Shown here: positions 11,431 through 21,827 of the stretch, piece after piece
Layout: the number at the start of each line of letters is the position of its first letter
How positions within the stretch are numbered: the stretch's first letter is position 1
Source: Hypericum androsaemum
Taxonomy: Eukaryota; Streptophyta; Magnoliopsida; Malpighiales; Hypericaceae
NCBI GenBank assembly: GCA_963995505.1
Contig: OZ023181.1
Span: 21,448,221 to 21,512,220 of the forward strand
Reading direction: 5' to 3'
DNA length: 64,000 bases
Program-made: the position numbers and the translations under genes
Notes under the pieces: generated by a model
Told to the model about the DNA's origin: nothing
Database searches by the model: none
Seen by the model: only the letters and a program-made list of their open reading frames with translations

Positions 11431-12475
11431 GATGTATTGATATTGGTTTGAACCTGTATTGATATTAGTTTTCAGTTGTATTATTATTGGTTTCAGTCTG
11501 CATTGATATTGGATTTCAGTTGTAAAGATATTGGTTTGAGTCTGTATTGATATTGGTTTGGACCTGTAATGATATTGGTTTGAGTCTGTATTGATATTGG
11601 TTTGGACCTGTAATGATATTGGTTTGAGTCTGTATTGATATTGATTTTCAGATGAAATAATATTAATTTTCGTCTATATTAATATTGGTTTTCGAATGTA
11701 GTAGTATTGATTTTCGAATGTAGTTATATTGGTTTGCGAACGTAGTGATATTAGTTTCCAAACGTAGTGATATTGGTTTCCGAATGTTTTGCGAATGTGG
11801 TGATATTGGTTTTCGGACATGGTGATATTGGTTTACGAACGTGGTGATATTAGTTTTCGAACGTGGTGATATTGGTTTGCGAACGTGGTGATATTGATTT
11901 TCGAACGTAGTGATATTGATTTGAGTATGTAATGATATTGGTTTGAGTATGTATTGATATTGATTTTAGTCTGTATTAATATTAGTGTTAGTCTATAATA
12001 AAATTAGTTTGAGTAAGTAAAGATATTAGTTTGAGTATGTAATGATATTGGTTTTAGTCGGTAATACTATTAGTTTGAGTATGTATTGATATTGATTTTA
12101 GTCTGTAATGATATTGGTTTGAGTATGTATTGATATTGGTTTAAGTTTGTAATGATATTGGTTTGGGTAAGTAATGCTATTGGTTTTAATCTGTAATGAT
12201 ATTGATTTTCGAACATAGTGATATTAGTTTTCGAATGTGGTGATATATTAGTTTTTGAATGTGTTGATATTAGTTTTCAAATGTGGTGATATTGGTTTTC
12301 GAACGTCGTGATATTAGTTTCCGAATGTAGTGATATTGGTTTCCGAACGTAGTGATATTAGTTTCTGAAAGTAGTGATATTGGTTTGCAAATGTACTGAT
12401 ATTAGTTTTCGAATGCAGTGATATTGGTTTCGAACGTAGTGATATTAGTTTTCGAATGTATTGGTATTAGTTTTC
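11430..12475 (+). repeat. Minisatellite array, 22-bp unit (gatattggttt...)
   Basis: About 47 tandem units of 22 bases, built on tgatattggtttgagtctgta and variants. The first half alternates gagtctgta and ggacctgta halves, giving a 44-base higher-order unit around 11530-11640. Later blocks use cgaatgtagt/cgaacgtggt endings, then return to gagtatgta, then back to cgaatgt. The core gatattrgttt is kept throughout. No lasting open frame. Confidence 0.9.
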
Positions 12476-12523
12476 TATTGAATTTTCATTTTTTGGTTCT
12501 TTGAGTTTATTTATATAAAAAAA

Positions 12524-13729
12524 GAGTAAATTACCCTCACGTCCCTGATGTTTGGTCACCCTCCCCCTAGGATCCATGACTTTTGGAAAATGATTGTCCC
12601 GTCCCTAAATTTTGATGATAATAGACTCTCGGGTCCCTGGAGTCAGAATATTCTATATTCTCCGGTGAACTTCTACCTGAAATGACCAAAATGCCCTCCT
12701 ATTAAAAAAATAAAAAATCTACTCCTTCTACCTTCAACTTCTTCCTCACACTTGATCTTCATCCTCCCACTTTCAATCAAAATCAAACTTAATTTTGAAA
12801 CCCAAATCCAAGAAAAAAATCACACCCACGAAACCAATAAGGGAGACTCGATGGTGTCGGTAATTATTTTGCCGTTGAGCAGCAACCCAAATCAGAACGA
12901 CGCACCATCTCCAGATCTGCTGCTGTCAACGCCAGGATAACACAAATCGGAGACCCACCATCTTCTTCCTCGTGGGAGGGCGTCGATCTCGTTTAGCTCA
13001 CCGACGGTTCCTACTGGGAGGGCGTCGATCACCACGTCGTAGTCCGTCAATGGCTGCGCCACCAGGATCTCATTGTCGTTCTCCTCGTCCCCCACCTCCT
13101 CCTCGTCCTTCTACAGGTTGCCGGCGGCAGGCTCAAAGGACATCCCGTAGATAGCATCGAGGACTGGGTCACCGCCGTCCAGAACCTGGGTTTGCTTCTC
13201 ACAGTGGGTAATCTCATCTCCGTGCCCACGAGATGCAGCAGGCTCGGCAGCAGCTTTGTCTCACCCTCGTATGATGACGCAAGGAAGAAGATGGTGTTGG
13301 AAGAAGACGCAAGGAAGAAGATGGTGTTGGACTTGAATCGATTAGTTGTTGTTAATTCTTGAAGGGATTGGGTAAGTTGGTATTGAAATTGGAGTTTATA
13401 AAATTAGGATTATTTAAATTTTTGGAGTTTATAAAATTAGGATTATTTAAATTTTGATTCTAAAGTTTAGTTTTGAGTTTTAGTATTGGTTAAAAGTTGG
13501 GAGGAAGAAGAAGAAGGTGAAGGTAGAAGGAAATTTTTTTTTAGTTTTAAGCGAGAGGGGCATTTTGATCATTTCCGATGGGAGTTCACCGGAGAATATG
13601 GAATATTCCGACTCCAGGGACCCGAGAGTCTATTATCATCAAAACTTAGGGACAGGACAATCATTTTCCAAAAGTCAGGGACCCTAGGGGAGGGTGACCA
13701 AACCTCAGGGACGTAAGGGTAATTTACCC
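12524..13729. mobile_element. Mutator-like non-autonomous element 1 (MULE-1)
   Basis: Long inverted arms of about 180 bases of high similarity, extending weakly to about 290, start gagtaaattaccctcacgtc and end gacgtaagggtaatttaccc. The 9-base flanks are ataaaaaaa (12515-12523) and ttaaaaaaa (13730-13738), 8 of 9 identical. No transposase. The interior (about 12850-13330) is much more GC-rich than the arms, as in Pack-MULEs. It shares its arms with 21828-23022 and 31989-32870. Confidence 0.8.
12892..13230 (-). pseudogene. GC-rich captured fragment inside MULE-1
   Basis: On the minus strand one frame reads GDEENDNEILVAQPLTDYD followed by VVIDALPVGTV, and upstream of an in-frame stop the same frame reads DPVLDAIYGMSFEPAAGNL. 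This acidic, non-repetitive coding look in a GC-rich island contrasts with the AT-rich arms. It is probably a piece of a host gene picked up by the element. I do not recognise the parent, and the stop shows that it is not an intact gene. Confidence 0.35.
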
Positions 13730-13738
13730 TTAAAAAAA

Positions 13739-14207
13739 CCTGATATGGTTTTTGAAGTTCACAATAATTTAGAGAGAGAGAGAGAGAGAGAAAGAGACCT
13801 TGTGAAGCATTCCTTCCTCTTTTCACGTGGGGTTAGTTTATTTTTTTAGATTTTTTTAGTCTTTCCATAAAAAAAAGTGTGCGAGCTAATTTTCCATCTT
13901 CCTTTTTGTTTCTATTAGTTTTCTCATTTTACCCTTAGTTACTTTATTAATACCTAGATTATCACAATCTCTCCTTTAGTTCCCAAATTTGGGGACTACC
14001 CTTGTCCCCGCCGAATCTCCCCCCACCTTAAGGCATGCCCTCGATGAGGAAACTGATGAGTGAGTGAACGATCATCTCTTGGCTATAATCGAAATGTAGT
14101 TCAACGGGGTCTCCATTATATCATTCGAGATATTTTTTGGTAGAGACATCTTTGTTCGGTTGAAGATTTTAACAATAACGTTTATATCTAAATAAAAAAG
14201 TTCTGAA
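13739..14207. other. Intergenic DNA with (AG)10 microsatellite
   Basis: An (AG)10 run sits at 13771-13790. The rest is AT-rich with a palindromic cccaaatttggggactac near 13980 whose ggggactac resembles the head of the minisatellite elements. It may be the remains of the right end of copy 1, but this is unproven. No gene seen. Confidence 0.35.
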
Positions 14208-14995
14208 TGATGATTGACAGGTGAAGCGTGCTCACAGTTAAGAATTATGTCCAAGAACAATGTGGGACACTTCAACAACTATAAGGATGGCACTTAGCCA
14301 TTAACAAGCCCAATAATCTCAATCGGTTCTATTGGCAAACAAGAAAACGTGATGCAGAGAGAAGAATTGCGCACGCACCATGTGCAGCAAGGTATCTACC
14401 ATCAACAATGGAAAAAAAAGCTCCAAGGCTGGGTCTTAAAGCAGATGGGGTAACTAATTAATATATGAAGGAATGATGAATGATATAGCGTTGAAAAGGA
14501 CCCACAACCAATAATATTAATTGGGTGAGTGCCTTATTCTAATTTTATCCAGAAGTTTTGAGTTCAAATTTTTTGGAACGTAACCGTGTAAATATTTGTT
14601 GAGAGAGTTTTGTCACTTTTACAAAGTCTCAACTGACTCGAATATCGATTAGTCAACTTGTCCGAATACAAAATGATATAAAAAATATAGCGTACTAATT
14701 TAAGAAAATTCAGGATTCAAAACCTCGCATGGTGTAAAAATTTATTTTCGAGAAAAAAAAGGAAAGAATTACGCCTAAATGATTAACCAATGGGTTGCAA
14801 AGTTAACTAACAATTGTAAGATGCACCGTTTCTATGGATTTGGATTCAGGGGGGACTACATAAAAACCATCCCCATGGTATGGACCTTTAGATTTGATCA
14901 AATTATTTTTTTACAGATCTGATGGTCAGAATCTGTTGAGAGTATTTTCGAGTTTTTATCCAAACATACTCATTAGGGTTCCACTATATAATTCT

Positions 14996-15014
14996 CCCCC
15001 CCCCCCCCCCCCCC
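14996..15014 (+). repeat. Poly-C run (19 C)
   Basis: An uninterrupted homopolymer of 19 C follows ccactatataattct. It lies inside the 894-base insertion and could form G-quadruplex-like or i-motif structures. The length should be treated with caution because such runs are error-prone in sequencing. Confidence 0.8.
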
Positions 15015-15295
15015 GATCCCGATCCTCCTCCCCGCTCATTCCTTGATTTGGGTTTTTTCTTGAAGTCTGATTCCCTCTTTTATTTAGTCCTTTTTTCGGA
15101 TTTTTTTCACCAGCTTTTTCGTTGATTATTTGGTCCAAAAGAAATGACCCATACGCTGTTTCGACTTTGATTATTGCTAGATTGGTCGATTTCATGTGGT
15201 TCTGATGATTTTGTATTTAAAGATTGGGACTTTATGTTGGTGTTTGGTTGTTGTTTGAACTTAGTGCTTAAAATTCTAGCAAAAATTCATAGATG

Positions 15296-15620
15296 AATGA
15301 TACCAATATTAAAGTAGAATGACACCAATATCCTAGAACGATGATACCAATATTCGAGAAGAATGAAATCAATACATTCAAATGGTATATATTTTTACTT
15401 ATAATGGGATACCAATATCGGAGAAGATGAAAACCAATATCACGGTGGAATGAAACCAATATCATAGTAGGATGAAACCAATGTCATAGTAGAATGAAAC
15501 CAATAACATATAAGATGGAAACCAATATCATAGTAGAATAAAATCAATATCATAGTAGAATGAAACCAATAGCATAGAAGATGGAAACCAATATCCGAGA
15601 AAATGAAAACCAATATTCTC
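15296..15620 (-). repeat. Minisatellite array, 22-bp unit, inverse orientation
   Basis: About 14 degenerate units such as agaatgaaaccaatatcatagt. The reverse complement has the same gatattggttt core as the 11.4-kb array. One interruption around 15375-15410. Minus-strand frames show a repeated FHLLxYWF-like motif, but this is only the translated repeat. Confidence 0.85.
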
Positions 15621-15955
15621 ATACTTGTATTTATTGCAGATATTTTTTTTAATTATTTTAATTATTATATTTCCAATATTGCCCCTGTCCTTTTCAGTGA
15701 GGATTACCCATGTCTCCACTAAATTTGAACCCCGTTTCTATGGGCAAAAGAGATATTATAACCCATACCCTTCAACAAAGCCCAGGAACAAATCACATGT
15801 CTTCAAGCGTGGGATAATGTGATCATACTATAATAACCAACCACAAAATTAATTCACAACTACAATTCAATAGTAGAATCTACATATGCTAAATATTTAT
15901 TTCGAATAAGATCGCATTCATATCCTTGTATTTTTTATGGTGAAATAGAGCATTG

Positions 15956-16375
15956 TATTGCATTCTAGAAGGCACTTGTGGTTAAAAGGGAAAGAACTTG
16001 TTTCACACAATTGGTGTGCCCAAAAAGGAAATCAGTTAACCAATTGTTCTTTTTTAATCAAACAGTTAATAGGTTGGCTTTTTTACACTAGTGTTGACTT
16101 CTCCTACATGAGTGGTGATTTCTTTTACAACAGTATGGAGGTTGCAGTCGAGAACCTCTCTAAATCATATCGCCACAAAATTTATTTAAAAAATGACGAT
16201 AAAGAAAAGAACTACCTCGATATCACTGCTATACAAAGTCTACCACTTAATCCCTACTAATAGCCAATAAGCTTGCTATCTACTTTGGCACCTCGAGTAG
16301 AAGAGAGATTCAAAAAAATTTAATATAAGGGAAGCGCCCCAAGGCCTTGGCGCCTCCAAATAAATAGTAAAAAAA
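15956..16375. other. Intergenic DNA between copy A and the AT-rich element
   Basis: A 100-residue open frame on the plus strand (15958-16260) has no recognised domain and no promoter-like context. I do not call it a gene. The rest is AT-rich without features. Confidence 0.35.
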
Positions 16376-17079
16376 TGGTAGGTTATGCCATAATTAAATA
16401 ATAAACTTATTTTATTAATATTTTTTGGACATATATCAAATTTAATCGTTGTATCGTAAATTTATTCTAATAATAAATGATCTGAATTTATCGATATATT
16501 ATTAGTATATTGACAACGATTACATTCATTGATAAATATTTATCTCTATTCGCATTATTCTAAAATTATATATATCCATAAATTTAATCGTAGTATTGAT
16601 AAATTTATCCCAATACTAAATGATCTGAATTTATTGATATATATTATAGATTAGTATAATAAAAATGATTAAAATATATTAGTATATTAAATTTAGGATA
16701 CAACGATATTGAATTATATCTATGCCTTTCAAAAAATGATACTGAATTTATAATACAACGTAAATTTATAGATACCAAATTTACGATACAACGATTTAAA
16801 CGTTGTCATTATACTAATATATATAACGATTTACAGAGTTTGAACATTTAGTACTGAAATAAATTTACAATACAATGATTAAATTGATCGATATATATAA
16901 TTTTAGACTAATACTAGTAGAGATAAATATTTATCGATGAATTTAATTATTGTTAATATATCGATAAATTCAGATTATTTATTATTATGATAAATTTACG
17001 ATACAACGATTAAATTTTATATATGTCCGAAAAATAATAATAAAATAAGTTTATTATTTAATTATGGCATAACCTGCCA
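16376..17079. mobile_element. AT-rich inverted-repeat element (MITE-like, 0.7 kb)
   Basis: The ends are near-identical inverted copies for about 90 bases (tggtaggttatgccataat at the left; attatggcataacctgcca at the right). The inverted similarity continues inward through repeated blocks with cores such as aatcgttgtatcgtaaattt and aatgatctgaattta, so almost the whole element can fold on itself. No coding capacity. No convincing target duplication, so the superfamily is open. Confidence 0.7.
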
Positions 17080-17460
17080 CTTTCTTCAATTTTTTATATT
17101 AAAATTTTTTTTAACCTATTTAGAAAATATATATAATTTTTTATCTATTTAAAAAAAATATGTATATTTTTTACCTATTTCAAAAAAATCCCATAAATCA
17201 TAGAGTTGTATAGGTCTATTCGGAGAAAATGGAGAAAGTACAAAAAATGAAAATTACCTTGAAGATCGCAGCAGCTCGGTATTTGAGCGGAAGACATGTT
17301 TTTAAACTATTTATGGGGGATGGATGGGAAGATTCCGGATCCCTGGTAAGCAGTGTTTACCAAATGGTATAGGGTGGGCCGTATGGGCCATTTTGTCCAC
17401 GGGGCCCAAGATCTGTCCATATCCACCCAGATCCATAGGGAGGAGAGGCGATGGTAGATT

Positions 17461-18279
17461 TAGGGATGACAATGGGTAGGGTCGGGTAGGGTATTGGTAG
17501 GACCCAATCCATACCCTAATTTTTGGAGTTAGACACATACCCTACCCTCGACCCTACAAATTTTTTATTGTTAGATCCATACCCTACCCTCCAGGAGACC
17601 TAGGATTTATAGGGTCTGCAGGGTCGGACCCTTTAACATTCTATCTTTTTTATAATTACTTTACAAGATACTTTTATTATTTCAATATAATCCAAATAAA
17701 GAAAAAATCAAAGTCTATGTAATAAAATAATAATCTCAAATTAAAGTTGAGAGTAAACTATAAACCAACTGGTTCAACATAAAATGAAACACATACGACT
17801 ACCTCGTCAATAAGAAACTAAAACTTATAAGTGTTCTTGTATAATATAAAGTTTTAACTTCAAAATAATTTCTTTCTAAATTTTCAAGCGACTTTTGAAC
17901 ACGTTTTCTCGATCATCTTCTTGCTCTAGTAATCTAACTCTTCTCGGTAGTTTCTGTGTCTAACCAAAAAATTTAATTACTTAATTAGTCATATAATATT
18001 TGAAATTTTAAATTAAAAAATAGTATTATATTAGGTCTTTTTGCGGCTGTATTATAATTATCTAAGTAGGATCTAATTAGGGTCTAACTAGGGTAGGGTC
18101 TAATTAGTGGGTTTATGGGTAGGGTCTGGGTCTGGATTTATCTAGACCCTATTCAAACCCGGACCCTATCTAAATCTATAGACCCAAACCCAAACCCTAT
18201 CCAAGACCCATAGACCCTAAGATCCACGGGGTAGGGTAAGGGTCTGATCCACTGGATCTGGGTCTTTTTGTCATCCGTA
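17461..18279. mobile_element. Non-autonomous hAT element (819 bp, perfect 8-bp TSD)
   Basis: Starts tagggatgacaa and ends ttgtcatccgta, a short inverted terminus typical of plant hAT elements. It is flanked by identical ggtagatt at 17453-17460 and 18280-18287. Subterminal regions carry many copies of gggtagggt and its complement accctaccc, as expected for hAT transposase binding clusters. No transposase frame, so it is non-autonomous. Confidence 0.85.
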
Positions 18280-18559
18280 GGTAGATTTAATGAATCGTAT
18301 TTTCAGAAACAACAAAGGGGTTATACAAAATATGTCGAGATCCACTCAACTTCATAGCGAGGAAAGCGGACGAAATATTGAGAAATGGAGATGATATAAC
18401 ACCAAACTACAAACGGATACACTTGAATCCATAACAAGGAAATGGAGGATGGCAAATTTCATGATTCAATTTAATATAAAAATAAAGTTTTAACAGAGAG
18501 ATGATATAACAACTTTTAAGATTCACCCAAATCCAGAGGGAGGAAAGGGGAGGAAGCAG

Positions 18560-18835
18560 ATGTCAAGATCAAAATCAATTGAAAACCAAACTAATTATAA
18601 ATTTCACAATATTTTTTCACCTTCGTGATAAACAAAGCTTAAATGATCAAAAATGTAAATATTGTGGGGTACAAATGCTACTAGATAACAATGGCTTTCC
18701 TCAACTAATTTGTTTCGATTTTTTTAGTTTTTTGTCTTTATCATGAAAATAACGTTGATTCTTGTCTGGTTACCCAAGTAATCAAATACGATAATGAGCC
18801 TCGTCACCGAGGAACAAAAATAACATTTGTATTTA
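18560..18835 (+). repeat. Single-arm copy of the 1.8-3.6 kb palindrome
   Basis: This segment matches the right outer arm at about 3225-3475 (shared cores caccttcgtgataaacaaagc, aatggctttcctcaact and aataacgttgatt) and, inverted, the left arm. No second arm is present nearby, so it is a solo arm or truncated copy. It shows that the palindrome is part of a dispersed family. Confidence 0.7.
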
Positions 18836-18896
18836 TAATATCTTAAGATTTTGGATTGAAGATAAAAAAAATAAAATTATATCTAATTCAAAATGT

Positions 18897-19660
18897 TTCA
18901 AACAATGATTGGCAGGTGAAGCGTGCTTAAACATATAAATTACGTCCAATAACACTGAGAAATTTCAACAATTGTAAGGATGACACTCGGCCATTAACAA
19001 GTCGAATAAAGATAGTTTTTATTGGCAAACAAGAAAACGTGAAGCGTAAAGAAGAATTGTGCATGCACGTGCAGATCTACCATTAACAATGGAAATAAAA
19101 ACTCCCAAGAGTGGGTCTTAAAGCAGCTGGCAGTGACTAATTGTTATATGAAGGAATGGTGAATGAGGAGTCAAATCTATTAAGGGTTGAAAAAGACCAA
19201 CACAACATCCACTTAGATCAATATGTAATTGTATTATTTTAGCATAATCAAGAAGCTTTGAATTGATTAAGGTCGACTCAAACCTAAATTAGTCAGTACA
19301 CTAGTATTCGGATACATGAACCAATGGGTAAGAATTACACCTAATTGATTAACCAATGGATATCAAAGTAAAGTAACAAATCTAAGATGCACCGTTTCTA
19401 TTGGCCAAGGATATATTGTAACCCTCCACCAAAAGATATATTGTAACTCATTGCCTTCAACAAAGCCCATAGACCAATCACACCTAATGTAGTATTCCGA
19501 TTTGATATTACCTCTCATGTCTTTAAATGTGAGATCCTAGAATCATACTACAATAAGGAACAACGAAGTTGACCCACAACTATGTTACAATATTAGAATC
19601 TACGTATGTTAAGCATTCGTTTCAAATGTATTTTTTGTTGAAAAATATAGATCAGTTTCA
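18897..19660 (+). repeat. Local duplication, copy B (no insertion)
   Basis: The partner of 14208-15955. It lacks the 894-base element and carries an uninterrupted ccgtttctattggccaagg where copy A has the insertion, so it records the empty site. Divergence is substantial, with many small indels, so the duplication is old. Confidence 0.75.
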
Positions 19661-20337
19661 CCAAATATAGCTAGCTAGATCTTCTTTCCCAGTACTTTAT
19701 ATGCATACAATTAAATATATTCGTCATTATCCTGGTGTCCATCACCATGTTTAGTGGCTCGACCAATACCTACAGTACACAAGAAACCATAGCACCAAAG
19801 AATTACATGTTGGTATTATACTAATCCATAATCTTCTGCACTTAAATAATAATTATAAAAAAACCCTAAATCTTTGAACCACGACCAATATCATGCAACG
19901 ATTTTTGACGTAAGGGCAAATAACAGCAGCCGCAAGTACGTTAATGCTCTATCAAAGCAGCATCCATATGGCCATACACAATCTTCCTGATAGCTCTTCG
20001 ATTCATTTCAAAACCCTAAACCTGATTTTAATTAATCTGCGATAGACGTTAAGTTGAGCATCTTTTGAGTCAGATGTCACTGGAATTATAGGTCCAGGGC
20101 AGATAAATTATGGTCTTGAAGTCTCTTAAGAGCACTGTTACATGTTCAAAGGTGGGAGACAGCAGTAGCACACTAGTGGATCTCTGGTAGGCGAGTGATG
20201 TGTGTCTATGCGCGTTTAGAACTTTTAGTGCGAGTAAGGTAGAGTGGGTCCAAGTGTTAACGTACTTAAATTTATTTGTTTAAAATTTTACGAATGTAAA
20301 AGATACAATTGGAAAAACGGTTCTCATTTCCCAACCT
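19661..20337 (+). other. Upstream region of the glycine-rich protein gene
   Basis: No gene or transposon ends seen. It forms the likely promoter-proximal region of the gene starting at 20399. I see no further motif that I can support apart from the TATA box at 20338. Confidence 0.35.
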
Positions 20338-20345
20338 TATAAATA
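20338..20345 (+). promoter_or_regulatory. TATA box of the glycine-rich protein gene
   Basis: A perfect TATAAATA lies 54 bases before the chosen ATG. With usual plant spacing this gives a transcription start near 20370 and a short leader of about 30 bases, which supports the start at 20399. Confidence 0.7.
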
Positions 20346-20398
20346 GCGAGGCTACGGAGCTTCATTTTTCACCAACCAAAGCACACACATTCACAAAT

Positions 20399-21148
20399 AT
20401 GGCAAGCAAGAAGCTTCTGGTTGGGTTTTTCCTTTTCTTCTTAGGCACTTGCTTCGCCAAGAGGTCTCTTCGTAGTATCGATGCCAGTGCCGAATTCGGA
20501 GCCTTGGCTCAGGGCTACTCCGGTGGTGGAGGCGGCGGAGGTGGCTCGGGGGGCGGTTCTGCTGCAGGGGAGTATGGACATGCAGGAGGTGCGGGTGGCG
20601 GAGAAGGAGCCGGTGAGGGGTACGGAGGAGCCGCAGGGTATGGTGGAGGAGGCGGTGGAGGCAGTGGTGGTGGCGGCGGTTATGCTGGAGGTGCTGGTGG
20701 CGTCGGGTATGGTGGCGGGGCCGGGAAAGGCGGTGGGGCCGGGTACGGTGGTGGAGGGGAGAAGGGTGCCGGTGGTGGGGGCGGCGGCGGAGGAGGAGCG
20801 GGTGGTGGGGGTGGAGGAGGTGGAGCTTCGGGTGCAGGTGGTTCCGGGTACGGTGGAGGTGTAGGAGGTGGTTCCGGTGGGGGATACGGCGGAGCGGGTG
20901 GTGCGGGAGGCGGAGGCGGTGGTGGAAGTGGCGGGGGTGCTGGCGGTGGAGGGGCGGCCCATGGCGGTGGGTACGGTGGTGGAGAAGGGGCTGGTCATGG
21001 AGGTGGAGCAGGCGGCGGTGCGGCTGGTGGCGGTGGAGGAGGAGGCGGAGCTGGTGGCGGTGGCGGCGGCGGTGGGAGTGATCATGCAAGTGGATACGGA
21101 GCTGGCAGCGGCGGGGGCGAGGGCGGCGGCCACGGCGGTGGGTACTGA
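20399..21148 (+). CDS. Secreted glycine-rich protein (cell-wall GRP type)
   Basis: A 249-residue protein in one exon. Residues 1-20 (MASKKLLVGFFLFFLGTCFA) form a clear signal peptide with likely cleavage after A20. A short basic/acidic linker follows (KRSLRSIDASAEFG), and from about residue 40 to the end it is almost wholly glycine with interspersed A, S, Y, E and H, in blocks such as GGAGGGYGG and AGYGGGGE, ending HGGGY. This is the class I glycine-rich protein layout; such proteins are exported to the cell wall or apoplast. I see no RNA-binding, oleosin or cysteine-rich C-terminal domain. The ATG at 20399 is preferred to upstream in-frame codons because it starts the signal peptide and sits just after a TATA box. 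Strong GC-rich repeat composition makes opposite-strand frames open; these are artefacts. Confidence 0.85.
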   Translation: MASKKLLVGFFLFFLGTCFAKRSLRSIDASAEFGALAQGYSGGGGGGGGSGGGSAAGEYGHAGGAGGGEGAGEGYGGAAGYGGGGGGGSGGGGGYAGGAGGVGYGGGAGKGGGAGYGGGGEKGAGGGGGGGGGAGGGGGGGGASGAGGSGYGGGVGGGSGGGYGGAGGAGGGGGGGSGGGAGGGGAAHGGGYGGGEGAGHGGGAGGGAAGGGGGGGGAGGGGGGGGSDHASGYGAGSGGGEGGGHGGGY

Positions 21149-21827
21149 AGATTTATATAATTAAGTTGGCGAACGATGTTGTGTTTCTATGCTCCTACTC
21201 TGTTGGTGTTTGGGAAAAAATAATGTCTTCTTCGAGTAACTAATTATGGAAATTATGGAGATTATGCATGTAATCAATATTATGTAATGCCTAAAAAGGG
21301 CAACCGGGTTTGCAATTATAAATATTAATGCATTTAATGGCAATTAAAAGAGCGGAAATAATAATTATCCTATGATTTGCTTCCTTGAAGGAAGAAGATC
21401 CAGCATGCAAGATGACAATATTTCATGTCGGAGCTAGTCGATTTACCGCGTCCTTGTTTTTCTTTAATATTTTATATTAATAATCGAGCATTATATAAGG
21501 CTATTTGTAAACCACTCCAATCTTGTTGTTTGGGATTAATTATAAGTGACTTTCAGTTGTCCATGGCCAATCAAAAGTTTAGGGTTCAACCAATCAAATG
21601 GTAAAAAATGTCAACCAATAGACAGGTGAGTCGAACAAAGAGCACTTACTGTAATAATACAAGGAAAAGGCAGCGTGACAAAAAAATTTACTTTATATAT
21701 TCCACATTTATTTACTTATTTTTTAAGGACATTTTAATGTTTATTTCCAAAAAAAAATGTGAACCGGGTATATCTACTAGTATAACTTTAGCAAATGCTG
21801 AAATTTCATTATATATCATAACTTTAT
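21149..21827. other. 3' flank of the GRP gene and intergenic DNA
   Basis: Probably contains the 3' untranslated region (an aaaaaataatgtc stretch near 21220 could serve as a poly-A signal, weak evidence). No further gene. Target duplication of MULE-2 at 21819-21827. Confidence 0.35.

Larger units (their letters stand above)
14838..15731. mobile_element. Minisatellite-bearing insertion, copy 2, with 12-bp flanking duplication
   Basis: 894 bases flanked by ccgtttctatgg on both sides (14826-14837, 15732-15743). The duplicated segment at 19390-19400 has the uninterrupted site (ccgtttctattgg), so the insertion is directly demonstrated. The head resembles 10847-10960; then come a 19-base C run, a tatataa box and a 22-bp array in inverse orientation to the 11.4-kb array. 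There is no transposase and no clear terminal inverted repeat, so the class is unknown. Confidence 0.65.
14208..15955 (+). repeat. Local duplication, copy A (interrupted by an insertion)
   Basis: Aligns with 18897-19660 in the same orientation: shared cores include aggtgaagcgtgct, attggcaaacaagaaaacgtg, gtgggtcttaaagcag, atatgaaggaatg, gattaaccaatgg, aagatgcaccgtttcta and ttcaacaaagccca. Copy A differs mainly by the 894-base insertion at 14838-15731. No gene is evident in either copy, so this is a duplicated intergenic segment. Confidence 0.75.

Noticed and set aside
11430..12475. Possible CRISPR-like array because of regular spacing
   Set aside because: Units are directly adjacent variants of one 22-base motif without unique spacers, in a plant genome. 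It is a minisatellite.
15268..15719. Minus-strand frames with repeated FHLLxYWF motif
   Set aside because: Translation of the 22-bp minisatellite, which has no stop in some phases for short distances. Not a membrane protein.
20391..21133. Long open frames of about 230 residues on the minus strand opposite the glycine-rich protein, rich in H/R/L or A/S/T
   Set aside because: They are the complement of GGN repeats, which cannot form stop codons. The plus strand has a TATA box, signal peptide and known protein class.
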